Assembly: GCA_041320695.1 (NCBI GenBank)
Contig: JBGGOQ010000001.1
Location: 496,001-560,000 of the forward strand
Direction: 5' to 3'
DNA from: Caldicellulosiruptoraceae bacterium PP1
GTDB lineage: Bacteria; Bacillota; Thermoanaerobacteria; Caldicellulosiruptorales; Caldicellulosiruptoraceae
DNA: 64,000 nt
Part shown: piece by piece, positions 44,562 to 53,155 of the stretch
How positions within the stretch are numbered: position 1 is the first letter of the stretch
How the letters are laid out: each line of letters starts with the position of its first letter
Notes under the pieces: generated by a model
What the model saw: only the letters and a program-made list of their open reading frames with translations
Told to the model about the DNA's origin: nothing
The model's database searches: none
Program-made: the position numbers and the translations under genes

Positions 44562-45267
44562 CTTTATACTCCTTTGCAGGATTGCCTAAATATATTTTTC
44601 TTGGTTTTGTGTCCTTTGTAACAACACTACCAGCAGCAATTAATGTGTCTTCCTCTATGATCTTACCTGGAAGGATTGTAGCATTTGCTCCAATCCTTCC
44701 TCCTTTTTTAACAATAACTCCTTTAAAATGTTTGACTCTCTCTGGATCCCTGCCAACATAATTATCATTTGATGTAATAACACCTGGGGCAATAAATGCA
44801 AAATCTTCAACATCTGAAAAAGCTGTAATATATGCATTAGATTCTAATTTGCAATTTTCACCTATTTTGCATTTATTTTCTATGCAAACGCCTCTTCCTA
44901 CTATTGTTCCTTTTCCTATTATAACATTCTCTCTAATAGTAACAAGATCAGCAATAAATACTTTTTCTTCAATTGTTGCACCGGCATAAATTATACTGTT
45001 GGATCCTATTCTAACATTTGGAGATATCTTACAAATTAAATTATTTTCAATTTGGGTGGTTTTACTATTGGCACTTTTTTGAGGCAATTTACCAATAATT
45101 GTTCCATCAGCAATTTCAACATTGTCCTCAATGATTGTACCCTGTTTAATGATAACATGATGCCCTATAGAACAATTTTTCCCAATAATAACTCCATCTT
45201 CTATTATCGAATAATATCCAATTTTTGTATTTTCACCAACTTTAGCATTTGGACTTAAATAATACAT
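44527..45267 (-). CDS. wbpD: Hexapeptide-repeat sugar N-acetyltransferase (WbpD/WlbB-like)
   Basis: A 246-residue left-handed beta-helix acetyltransferase. Hexapeptide repeats run almost the whole length (VGENTKIG, VIIGKNCSIG, TIVGRGVCIENKCKIGENC, GRIGANATILPGKIIEEDTLIAAGSVVTKD). In the family, WbpD/WlbB adds acetyl to the 3-amino group of UDP-2-acetamido-3-amino-2,3-dideoxy-glucuronate. Its place beside the oxidase, aminotransferase and dehydrogenase below supports that. The longer form with an extra N-terminal domain is not seen. It overlaps the upstream oxidoreductase gene by 26 bases. Confidence 0.82.
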   Translation of the reverse strand: MYYLSPNAKVGENTKIGYYSIIEDGVIIGKNCSIGHHVIIKQGTIIEDNVEIADGTIIGKLPQKSANSKTTQIENNLICKISPNVRIGSNSIIYAGATIEEKVFIADLVTIRENVIIGKGTIVGRGVCIENKCKIGENCKLESNAYITAFSDVEDFAFIAPGVITSNDNYVGRDPERVKHFKGVIVKKGGRIGANATILPGKIIEEDTLIAAGSVVTKDTKPRKIYLGNPAKEYKDVPEKQLLENQ

Positions 45268-46381
45268 TAATATATCTCTGCCTTTCTTTCTTTACATCAA
45301 GAGTAGAGTAATTTCCTAACGGCAAATTAACAGGTGTACCTTTTATTGAAGATTTATAAATTCCAAGTATTATCTCAAGTGATTTTTTCCCTTCCTGTCC
45401 AGTGACCAATGGCTTTGTGTTATTTCTGATTGCATTAATTATATCTTTAAATAAAGGTGTATGTCCAAATCCGTAAACATTGTCTGGATTTTCTAAATAA
45501 CTATTTATAACTTCTTGTTCATTTTCTCCTTCAACTCTCCAAACATTAATTCTATTAACTGATGTTCCTCCAAGAACTGCTGTTGCAGATTCTCCAAAAA
45601 TACTAAGTGTTTCTTCTAGGTTAGTAGGATACGTGCAAGTAGTTCCTTCAATTATGCCTCTAGAACCATTATTAAACTTTAAAAAGCCAAACCCAGTATC
45701 TTCAGCTTCTATATTTCTCAAAAATGTTTCAATATCTCCAAAAATAGAGCTAACATCATCTCCAATTATCCATTGAAGAAGATCAATATTATGTGTACAT
45801 TGGTTCATCAATGCACCACCGTCAAGCTCCCAGGTCCCTCTCCATGAATCAGATTTGTAATATTCATCATTTCTATTCCATCTAATATTAGCAACAGCAT
45901 AAAGTATTTTACCAAACTTACCCTCTTCAATTGATCTTTTCAATTTTTGAACACTTTTGTTAAATCTATTTTGTAGGCAAACTGCTAAAACCTTATTTTT
46001 TTCTTCTGCTTTCTTTATCATTTGATCAGCATCATAGAGAGATAATGCCATTGGCTTTTCTACAATAACATGTTTATCATATTCTAAGCAATCTAATGCA
46101 TGTTTTGCATGCAAACCACTATATGTTGCAATATTTACAACATCTATTTTTTCTTTTTCTAACATTTCAGTATAATTGCTATATACTGGTATTTCTTTGT
46201 TAATATCTATCCCTCTATTTTTCAGAAATTGATAATATTTCTCTCTTGTTATTACTGCTTTTTCTAAAGAAATATCGCAAAAAGCACTAACTTCAATATC
46301 ATTATAATTATTAGCAAAAGCTTCTGCATGTTTTGATGATATTCTACCACAACCAATTAATGCAAATTTTAACTTATCCAT
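45242..46381 (-). CDS. wbpB: Gfo/Idh/MocA oxidoreductase (WbpB/WlbA-like)
   Basis: A 379-residue NAD(P)-dependent sugar oxidoreductase. The Rossmann part starts KFALIGCGRISSKHAEAF; the catalytic signature EKPMAL follows, and the C-terminal domain has WRGTWELDGGALMNQCTHNIDLLQWIIG. WlbA/WbpB oxidises the 3-hydroxyl of UDP-GlcNAc uronate, giving the 3-keto sugar for the aminotransferase. A role in this pathway is inferred from the neighbours, since the family is broad. ATG start behind GGAGGA. Confidence 0.85.
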   Translation of the reverse strand: MDKLKFALIGCGRISSKHAEAFANNYNDIEVSAFCDISLEKAVITREKYYQFLKNRGIDINKEIPVYSNYTEMLEKEKIDVVNIATYSGLHAKHALDCLEYDKHVIVEKPMALSLYDADQMIKKAEEKNKVLAVCLQNRFNKSVQKLKRSIEEGKFGKILYAVANIRWNRNDEYYKSDSWRGTWELDGGALMNQCTHNIDLLQWIIGDDVSSIFGDIETFLRNIEAEDTGFGFLKFNNGSRGIIEGTTCTYPTNLEETLSIFGESATAVLGGTSVNRINVWRVEGENEQEVINSYLENPDNVYGFGHTPLFKDIINAIRNNTKPLVTGQEGKKSLEIILGIYKSSIKGTPVNLPLGNYSTLDVKKERQRYINVLFKSKC

Positions 46382-46396
46382 AATTGTCCTCCATAA

Positions 46397-47716
46397 TTAA
46401 AGTTTATATACATTTTCATACATTTTAAATAAATCCTTAGTTGCATTCCTCGTATCAAATACAAGCTTAGCATTCTTAACAATTGTTTCATAATCATAAT
46501 TTGAATGATTTGTTGTTATTACAACAATATCAGCTGATTTTAATAAATCTTCGTTTAAATCAACAGATGAATATGTTTTACCTTTATGTGTAAATGTAGG
46601 TATATATGGGTCATTATAAATTATTTCAGCATTCTCTTTTTCAAAATTCTCAATTACTTTTAAAGCTGGTGATTCTCTTAAATCATCAATATCATTTTTA
46701 TATGCTACACCCAATATCAATATTTTTGAACCATTTAATGGTTTTTTAAATTTATTAAGTATTTTCATCACTCTATCAACAACATATTCTGGCATAAAAT
46801 TGTTAATTTCACCTGCAATTTCTATCAACCTTGTATGATAATCATATTCTCTTGCTTTCCAAGTAAGATAAAAAGGATCTATTGGAATACAGTGCCCACC
46901 AAGACCCGGACCAGGATAGAATGCCATAAAACCATATGGCTTTGTTTTTGCCGCTTCAATAACTTCCCAAACATCTATCTTCATTCTTTCGCAAAGTATT
47001 GCCATCTCATTTACCAAAGCTATATTGATATTTCTAAATGTATTTTCAAGAATTTTTTCCATTTCAGCTACTTTTGGGCTACTAACCTTGAAAACTTCAC
47101 TATCCAATACATTCTCGTACAACCTTGCAGCAATTATTGTACATTCTGGCGTAACTCCGCCAACAACTTTTGGAGTATTCTTTGTATTGTAGTGTTTATT
47201 ACCAGGGTCAACTCTTTCTGGTGAAAATGCTAAAAAGAAATCAGTGCCACATTTTAGACCTGTTTCTTCCAATATAGGCATTACTATTTCTTCTGTTGTT
47301 CCAGGATAAGTAGTTGATTCAAGAACAATTAACATTCCTGAATGAAGATATTTAGCAATTTCTCTTGAAGAATTAACTACATAAGAAATATCTGGCTGTT
47401 GATATTTATCAAGAGGAGTTGGAACACATATTGCTACAGCATCAACATCTTTTATTTGACTATAATCAATTGTAGCAACTAATTTTCCGTTTTGAACAAG
47501 TTCTTTTAGTTCCTTATCAACAACATCACCAATGTAGTTTTCACCATTGTTTACCATATCAACTCTTCTTTGTTGAATATCAAATCCAATAACTTTATAA
47601 CCTGCTTTTGCTTTTTCCACAGCTAAAGGAAGGCCAACATAGCCTAGTCCAACAACACCTATAACTGCTTCTCTTTTCTCAAATTTTTCTAATAATTTTT
47701 TTGCAATTTCATTCAT
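46397..47716 (-). CDS. wbpA: UDP-N-acetylglucosamine 6-dehydrogenase (WbpA-like)
   Basis: A 439-residue UDP-sugar dehydrogenase. The N-terminal NAD site is GVVGLGYVGLPLAVE, the middle has the TTYPGTTEEIV and GPGLGGHCIPIDPFYL segment with the catalytic cysteine, and the C-terminus has LGVAYKNDIDDLRESPALKVI. Such enzymes oxidise C6 of UDP-GlcNAc or UDP-ManNAc; next to WbpB/E/D types, UDP-GlcNAc is the likely substrate. The start is ATG 47716, just after the aminotransferase stop, with GGAGG inside the end of that gene; the TTG at 47731 is part of this site. Confidence 0.88.
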   Translation of the reverse strand: MNEIAKKLLEKFEKREAVIGVVGLGYVGLPLAVEKAKAGYKVIGFDIQQRRVDMVNNGENYIGDVVDKELKELVQNGKLVATIDYSQIKDVDAVAICVPTPLDKYQQPDISYVVNSSREIAKYLHSGMLIVLESTTYPGTTEEIVMPILEETGLKCGTDFFLAFSPERVDPGNKHYNTKNTPKVVGGVTPECTIIAARLYENVLDSEVFKVSSPKVAEMEKILENTFRNINIALVNEMAILCERMKIDVWEVIEAAKTKPYGFMAFYPGPGLGGHCIPIDPFYLTWKAREYDYHTRLIEIAGEINNFMPEYVVDRVMKILNKFKKPLNGSKILILGVAYKNDIDDLRESPALKVIENFEKENAEIIYNDPYIPTFTHKGKTYSSVDLNEDLLKSADIVVITTNHSNYDYETIVKNAKLVFDTRNATKDLFKMYENVYKL

Positions 47717-47717
47717 G

Positions 47718-48818
47718 TTATTTACCTCCAAACATATTTATTTTTGATATAATATAGTTTATCTCATTTTCATTAAGCTCAGGAAACATTGGAATAGCAA
47801 ATGTTTTTGTGCTTAGCATTTCGGCAATTGGAAAATCCCCTTTTTTATATCCTAAATATTCCAACGCCTTTGTTAAATGTAATGGTACAGGATAGTAAAC
47901 TCCAGTAGAAATATTATTTTCATTTAAATATTTCATAATAAGTTCTCTATTTTCATATTGCAATACAAATAAATGGTATATATGTTTTAAGCCATTTTTT
48001 TCATAAGGTAAAATAATTTTATCCAATGAAATATTTTGTTTATAAGCATTTGCAATTCTTCTTCTTGCTTTATTCCAATTATCAATATATTTCAATTTAA
48101 CATCTAACATTGCTGCTTGTATGGCATCTAATCTACTATTAAAACCAATTATCTCATTGTAATACTTTTTTTTCATTCCATGTTGCCTAAGTAATCTAAC
48201 CTTTTCAGCAATTTCTTGTTTGTTTGTAACTATAATCCCTCCATCTCCAAAGCCACCTAAATTCTTAGTTGGGAAAAACGAAAAACAAGCAATATCACCT
48301 AATGTTCCTATCTTTCTATTTTTATATTCACTTCCAAATGCTTGACATGCATCTTCAATAACAAACAAATTATATTTTTTGGCTAAATCATTTATAGGAT
48401 CCATATCTGCTGGCTGTCCAAAAATATGAACAGGCAATATAGCTTTTGTATTTTTTGTAATCTTACTTTCAATTTGGTTTACATCGATATTATATGTATC
48501 TTTATCAACATCAACAAAAACAGGTTTTGCTCCTACTTGAACAATTGCTTCAGCAGTGGCAAAAAAAGTCCAAGGAGTTGTTATAACCTCATCCTGGGGG
48601 CCAATTCCTAATGCTTTTAATGAAATAACAAGTGCATCAGTTCCATTTGCAACACCAATAGCATAATTTACCCCTAAATAATTGCAGATGTCTTTTTCAA
48701 ATTTTTCAACTGTTTCTCCTAAAATATAGTTCCCACTTTCCAAAGTTTCTATTACTGCTTTATTTATCTCATCTTTTATACTTAAATATTGTCTTTTTAA
48801 ATCAATTAAACTTATCAA
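47718..48818 (-). CDS. wbpE: DegT/DnrJ/EryC1 sugar aminotransferase (WbpE-like)
   Basis: A 366-residue pyridoxal-phosphate aminotransferase of the DegT/StrS family. The N-terminus LIDLKRQYLSIKDEI, GVANGTDALVISLKALG, and EDACQAFGSEYK are typical; the PLP lysine is in CFSFFPTKNLGGFGDGG. WbpE/WlbC aminates the 3-keto group using glutamate. Its specificity is inferred from the adjacent dehydrogenase, oxidase and acetyltransferase. TTG start with GGAGTGAT. It is the first of the four sugar enzymes, 13 bases after the Wzz-like gene. Confidence 0.87.
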   Translation of the reverse strand: MISLIDLKRQYLSIKDEINKAVIETLESGNYILGETVEKFEKDICNYLGVNYAIGVANGTDALVISLKALGIGPQDEVITTPWTFFATAEAIVQVGAKPVFVDVDKDTYNIDVNQIESKITKNTKAILPVHIFGQPADMDPINDLAKKYNLFVIEDACQAFGSEYKNRKIGTLGDIACFSFFPTKNLGGFGDGGIIVTNKQEIAEKVRLLRQHGMKKKYYNEIIGFNSRLDAIQAAMLDVKLKYIDNWNKARRRIANAYKQNISLDKIILPYEKNGLKHIYHLFVLQYENRELIMKYLNENNISTGVYYPVPLHLTKALEYLGYKKGDFPIAEMLSTKTFAIPMFPELNENEINYIISKINMFGGK

Positions 48819-48830
48819 CTTATATCACTC

Positions 48831-49604
48831 CTAAATACTCTTTATTATATTATTTCTTTCTCTAATAAGAACAGCTAACACACCAATAAATAATCCAGCA
48901 AAAGTGCCTGCAACTATCCTTATTGCTTTTTCAAATTTACTTCCAACTGACTCATAATTTTTAATTTCACCATATGTCCCAATAGCTTTATTTATATCTA
49001 TCAAATTATTAAAATTATCAGAGTACCATTCTAAAATATAAAGTGATGCTAACATTTCATTGCTTACATCTTTATTTTTTTCATTTATATTTGTTTGTAT
49101 TTGATTTTTTAATTGCATAAGCATTTTCTGGCCAGTCTTTGATTTTGATATTAATTCAGTAGAAATTTGAGTTTTTAACATAGTTTCATATTTTGATAGC
49201 ATTTTCAAGGAATCATCTTTGGTAGGAGCAGTAGATTTTAATATTAAATAAAAAATGCCATTTTTGCTTGCTTTTAAATCTACAGTAATTCCTAATCTTT
49301 CATCTTCACCATAATACTTTTTTACATAATCAATAAATGGAGAATTTAATGCTACCATCTCAAGATATTCCTTATTTATTTCAATGTTTGTTAGATTTGA
49401 ATATATTCCTTGAATCATATTAGAAACGGGTGACAGGTTATTTACTTGACTTAATGGATTTAAAAGGCTGTTATCAATTTTTATATTTTCTTCTGCAGTC
49501 CAAAGTGTTTTTGTAGTAAATAAAACTACTACAACTGATAAAACAAAGAATAAAACAGTTATTAAACATATTAGTTGAATGTTCTTTTTTGATAAAATAT
49601 TCAT
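48831..49604 (-). CDS. Wzz/capsular polysaccharide co-polymerase-like protein
   Basis: A 257-residue protein with two terminal membrane helices (about 9-30 and 228-247) and an external helical domain between them. The C-terminal RIVAGTFAGLFIGVLAVLIRERN resembles the Wzz/YveK membrane anchor and the N-terminal part (NNIQLICLITVLFFVLSVVVV) fits too. Such proteins set glycan chain length. The tyrosine-kinase partner usually beside it is not found. The match is topological and contextual more than a matter of strict motifs. Confidence 0.72.
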   Translation of the reverse strand: MNILSKKNIQLICLITVLFFVLSVVVVLFTTKTLWTAEENIKIDNSLLNPLSQVNNLSPVSNMIQGIYSNLTNIEINKEYLEMVALNSPFIDYVKKYYGEDERLGITVDLKASKNGIFYLILKSTAPTKDDSLKMLSKYETMLKTQISTELISKSKTGQKMLMQLKNQIQTNINEKNKDVSNEMLASLYILEWYSDNFNNLIDINKAIGTYGEIKNYESVGSKFEKAIRIVAGTFAGLFIGVLAVLIRERNNIIKSI

Positions 49605-49606
49605 AG

Positions 49607-50494
49607 TTAATCTCTCCTTGTTAAAATATTCAAAGTTGTTATTTCAACTTTATCAGTTATATTAGCAATAATAGTTCCATCGTCTTTTGTTATATATGTT
49701 TTTATTTTTAATTTTTTTAATTTATTCAATGTTACCTTATGAGGATGACCATATTCATTATTTTTAGCGGCAGAAATTATAGCATATTTAGGATTTACTA
49801 ACTTAAGAAATTGAAAACTACTTGATGAATAACTACCATGATGACCAATCTTTATTATATCAGATTTAAGATTATAACCGTTCTTAATAATATCTTTTTC
49901 AGCCTCATTCATTGCATCTCCCATAAGTAACACTGAATTTCCTTTATAGCTAACTTTAATTACCAAACTCATATTATTTAACTCTTCATATTTTTTCGAT
50001 GGTGAAAGTATCTCAAATTCAATATCATCAATGGTAATTTTATCCCCAGCCCACAAGGCTTTTATCTTAAGGTTTTTTCTCTTTAGACTATTAAGCATAT
50101 CCATAAATGTATCAGTATTTGTGTAACTATTGGATGAATAAAAATTTTTTATGGTATAATTATTCATTACATAATCCATATTCCCAATGTGGTCTTCGTG
50201 TGGATGTGTAGCAAATACAGCATAAAATTTGTCAATATTAAGTAATTTAAGATATTTTTTAAATTTATCTAATGAAGACCTAGGACCAGAATCAATCAAT
50301 ATAAAGTTATTATTAGGTGTCTTAATTATTATGGAATCACCTTGACCTACATCTAAAAAAGCAAATGATAGAGTATTATTTCTTATATCTGATGACAATA
50401 AATTGTAATCAAAATTTTCTAAATCACAAGAAGCCAAAAAAAATAAAATGGATATTAAAACTAATATTAGGATCAGATTTTTTATTATTTTCAA
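49607..50494 (-). CDS. ComEC-like metallo-beta-lactamase lipoprotein
   Basis: A ~295-residue protein beginning with a signal sequence and a lipobox (FLASC, Cys near 24). The rest is an MBL domain of the ComEC/Rec2 C-terminal type: FLDVGQGDSIIIKTPN, LIDSGPR, ATHPHEDHIGNMDYV (HxHxDH variant HPHEDH), LLMGDA, IKIGHHGSYSS and SAAKNNEYGHPH. So it is a surface-anchored hydrolase without the ComEC channel. Its role in a glycan locus is unknown. Start TTG 50494, four bases after AGGTGAT. It is the first gene after the promoter at 50575-50603. Confidence 0.83.
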   Translation of the reverse strand: MKIIKNLILILVLISILFFLASCDLENFDYNLLSSDIRNNTLSFAFLDVGQGDSIIIKTPNNNFILIDSGPRSSLDKFKKYLKLLNIDKFYAVFATHPHEDHIGNMDYVMNNYTIKNFYSSNSYTNTDTFMDMLNSLKRKNLKIKALWAGDKITIDDIEFEILSPSKKYEELNNMSLVIKVSYKGNSVLLMGDAMNEAEKDIIKNGYNLKSDIIKIGHHGSYSSSSFQFLKLVNPKYAIISAAKNNEYGHPHKVTLNKLKKLKIKTYITKDDGTIIANITDKVEITTLNILTRRD

Positions 50495-50509
50495 TAATAT
50501 CACCTAATT

Positions 50510-50552
50510 TAATAAAAAATAATAGGAATCAACAAAGCTTAAAGCTGATTCC
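50510..50552 (-). terminator. Terminator-like hairpin in the leader of the glycan operon
   Basis: On the minus strand GGAATCA (50552-50546) pairs with TGATTCC (50531-50525), with a partly paired AGCTT/AAGCT inner loop, followed by a T-rich run TATTATTTTTTATT. It lies downstream of the promoter at 50575-50603, so it is either the end of the upstream gene's transcript or an attenuator. Confidence 0.55.
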
Positions 50553-50574
50553 CTGTATACATAACTCAATCAAA

Positions 50575-50603
50575 ATTATAACTCTATATATGTATTAATT
50601 CAA
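50575..50603 (-). promoter_or_regulatory. Probable promoter of the glycan operon
   Basis: On the minus strand TTGAAT (50603-50598) and TATAAT (50580-50575) are exactly 17 bases apart. The predicted start near 50568 gives a leader of some 70 bases containing a terminator-like hairpin before the MBL lipoprotein gene. Confidence 0.6.
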
Positions 50604-50617
50604 TATTATTAAATGTA

Positions 50618-51757
50618 TTATTCCAACAAATCCTTAATAATTTTTAATTCGTTCCTTGCTATATTTTGCCATGAGAATTGCTTTATAATTTCTTCGTTTA
50701 GCGATATGTTCTTTTTATTTTGGTTAAAGTTAAATGCCATAGCTTTTGAAAAATTCTTTATAAAATCATTATCAAAACTAATAATCTTTGATTTTTCAGA
50801 AAAAGCTGCTTCTTTTATTCCTCCTACGTCAGATGCTAAAATATGGCATCCACATGCTAATGCTTCTCTTATAAGGCAAGGAAACCCTTCATTTCTACTT
50901 GGCATAATAACTGTATCAATACAATTAAGATATTTAGCTAGTTCACTTTGTTTCATTGCATCGAACACCGAAAAATCGATATTTTTATTTTTTAGATTAT
51001 CTATAACTTTATCTTTTAATTCTCCTTTACCAATAATAATTAATTTTATTTTTGAAATATCTATTAACTTACTTAGTTCATCAATTATGCTTGGAATCAT
51101 ATCAAATCCTTTTATATATTTAAAGTGCCCAATAAATCCAAAAGTATATTTATTTTCTTTGTTTATTATAGAATTAATTAACGCCAAATCTTCCTTTGAA
51201 TAACTCCTGAATATTTCAGTATTTATCCCATTGTTAGAAATAAAATAATTATTTATTTTATTTGTTATATTCTTAGCTTTTAATAATAAATCATTGCTTA
51301 CAAAAAAATTACCATCAACATTTTCTAAAAGATCTTTAGCCATTTTTCTAAAGGTTTTATTTTTTAATGCTAATGTGTGAATTTCACTTCCATGATAAAA
51401 CTGTATAACTTTTATATTATATCTTTTGACAAGTTTTAGTATATAATGGCCTAAAGTAAGATTATGGGATACAATAACATCAGGTCTATTATTCTTTATA
51501 TATTTTTTTATACACTTTGTAAAAAAATATTTATTTACAATATTAGGATCATGAAATAGCTTTAAATAAGATAAATATGTTATTTTAACATTATTGAATA
51601 TATAGCTATTTTGTTTATTATTAGATAAACAAGATTTAGGAACAATAAAGTTTACATCATTTTCTTTTTTGTATTCATATACCCTATTTAAAATGAAAAT
51701 ACCTGCCATTGGATTTTGTGAAGATGGTGCAATTCCGCTAATAACACAAATTTTCAT
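50618..51757 (-). CDS. GT4-type glycosyltransferase
   Basis: A 379-residue GT-B glycosyltransferase of the GT4 family. The N-terminus MKICVISGIAPSSQNPMAGIF is typical; an external-sugar acceptor domain follows with PDVIVSHNLTLGHYIL. The donor domain has YTFGFIGHFKYIKGFDM, and the signature MPSRNEGFPCLIREALACGCHILAS (EGFP...E). It is the upstream-most of the glycan genes and, because a promoter and hairpin lie behind it, may be transcribed with ruvX rather than with the rest. Specificity unknown. ATG start behind AGGAGGAT. Confidence 0.9.
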   Translation of the reverse strand: MKICVISGIAPSSQNPMAGIFILNRVYEYKKENDVNFIVPKSCLSNNKQNSYIFNNVKITYLSYLKLFHDPNIVNKYFFTKCIKKYIKNNRPDVIVSHNLTLGHYILKLVKRYNIKVIQFYHGSEIHTLALKNKTFRKMAKDLLENVDGNFFVSNDLLLKAKNITNKINNYFISNNGINTEIFRSYSKEDLALINSIINKENKYTFGFIGHFKYIKGFDMIPSIIDELSKLIDISKIKLIIIGKGELKDKVIDNLKNKNIDFSVFDAMKQSELAKYLNCIDTVIMPSRNEGFPCLIREALACGCHILASDVGGIKEAAFSEKSKIISFDNDFIKNFSKAMAFNFNQNKKNISLNEEIIKQFSWQNIARNELKIIKDLLE

Positions 51758-51772
51758 AATATCCTCCTAAAA

Positions 51773-52189
51773 CTACTTGTTGATGCTATCTAAATAACCT
51801 TGAAGAATGTATTGTGCTGCCAATTTATCAACAACATCTTTTCGTTTTTGCCATTTTTGGGAATCCTCTATTAATACTCTTTCAACAGCTTTTGTTGAAA
51901 ATCTTTCATCCCACTTTACCACTTTAACATTATATAATTCACTAATTTTTAAAGCAATATCATCAATTACTAATTGCCTTTTATTTTTTATGTCAATATT
52001 AGTTTTGTTGAATGGGTATCCAATTATGACTTGATCTATCTCAAACTTTTTAAATAATTCATCTATCTCTTTAAACAAATCTTCTTTTTTAAGATCAATT
52101 GTCTTGACACCTGTTGCAATAATATTCATTGGATCAGATAATGCAACACCAATCCTTCTTTCACCAATATCTAAGCATAGTTTTCTCAT
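51773..52189 (-). CDS. ruvX: RuvX/YqgF family pre-16S rRNA nuclease
   Basis: A 138-residue RNase H-like protein of the YqgF/RuvX family, involved in 16S rRNA 5' maturation (the older name is putative Holliday junction resolvase). Motifs: LDIGERRIGVALSDP near the N-terminus, VIIGYPFNKTN and WDERFSTKAVE. In many Firmicutes it follows alaS and ireB; here two genes lie between. ATG start behind GAGGGA. Confidence 0.94.
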   Translation of the reverse strand: MRKLCLDIGERRIGVALSDPMNIIATGVKTIDLKKEDLFKEIDELFKKFEIDQVIIGYPFNKTNIDIKNKRQLVIDDIALKISELYNVKVVKWDERFSTKAVERVLIEDSQKWQKRKDVVDKLAAQYILQGYLDSINK

Positions 52190-52204
52190 ACTTTAATCCC
52201 TCAT

Positions 52205-53155
52205 TTATATAATTTTAATAGCCATGTTCTTGCAATAAGTACTGCAGTAACCACAAGTTAAGCATTTATCGTATTCTATCTTCAATTTATTGTTTTCTAT
52301 TATTAGAGCATTTTGATGACAATGCTTTACACATTCTCCACATAAAGAACACCATTCTTCTATGTGAAGTTTTTTATTTTTTATTATACTATTTAATTTT
52401 TCTTGGTTTATATTTTTCACTCCATTATTGAATACCTCTATATTCATATCTATCTCAGAAAAATCTTGCATGCCAATAGCAACAGAATGTATTTCTTTAC
52501 AAGATAAAATAAAACTCAATGCCTCATGATAATCTTTTAATAAATTACCACCGCCCAATGCCTTCATAGCAAAAATGCCTTTCCCATTATTATAAGCTAA
52601 CTTTATAGCATCATACATTGATTTTATATCTCCATCTACTATACCAATACCTTTAAAATTAAATATAGGGTGAATAACTTCAATCTCTTTGTATTTGAGT
52701 GCAGCTAATACTCCACTAACAAAGTGTGTTGATATTCCAAAATGCTTTATAAAACCTTCCTGTTTTGCTTTTAAAAAATATTCAATTGCTTCATAATGTC
52801 CTTTAATTGTTAAATCACTTTCTTGTTCATGAAGCAAAAAAATATCAATATAATCAATATTCATTTCATTTAATGCTTTTTCAAGGCTAAATTTAGCTGT
52901 TTTTTTATCATAGGCATAAGATTTTGTACAAATTATAGGTCTAAACCCAGATATATTAATTGACTCTTTAATATATGGATATGTATTATAAAGTTCAGCA
53001 GTATCTATAAAGTTTATTCCTTTTTCATATGCATAAGAAAGTAATTTAGCACCTTCAGATATTTTTAACTTTTTCTGTAAAGGGCCCATAGTTAATGTCC
53101 CAAAACACAATCTACTTACTAACAGATCTGTATTACCAAACTTAACCTTATCCAT
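52205..53155 (-). CDS. Aldo/keto reductase with two 4Fe-4S clusters
   Basis: A 316-residue two-domain protein. Residues 1-~250 are an aldo/keto reductase barrel (FGNTDLLVSRLCFGTLTMGP, INFIDTAELYNTYP, DIFLLHEQE, FGISTHFVSG). The C-terminal ~60 residues hold two ferredoxin motifs, CSLCGECVKHC and CLTCGYCSTYC, for two 4Fe-4S clusters. This architecture is common in anaerobes; the natural substrate is unknown. Its start overlaps the end of the upstream membrane gene by eight bases, so they are co-translated. Confidence 0.9.
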   Translation of the reverse strand: MDKVKFGNTDLLVSRLCFGTLTMGPLQKKLKISEGAKLLSYAYEKGINFIDTAELYNTYPYIKESINISGFRPIICTKSYAYDKKTAKFSLEKALNEMNIDYIDIFLLHEQESDLTIKGHYEAIEYFLKAKQEGFIKHFGISTHFVSGVLAALKYKEIEVIHPIFNFKGIGIVDGDIKSMYDAIKLAYNNGKGIFAMKALGGGNLLKDYHEALSFILSCKEIHSVAIGMQDFSEIDMNIEVFNNGVKNINQEKLNSIIKNKKLHIEEWCSLCGECVKHCHQNALIIENNKLKIEYDKCLTCGYCSTYCKNMAIKII

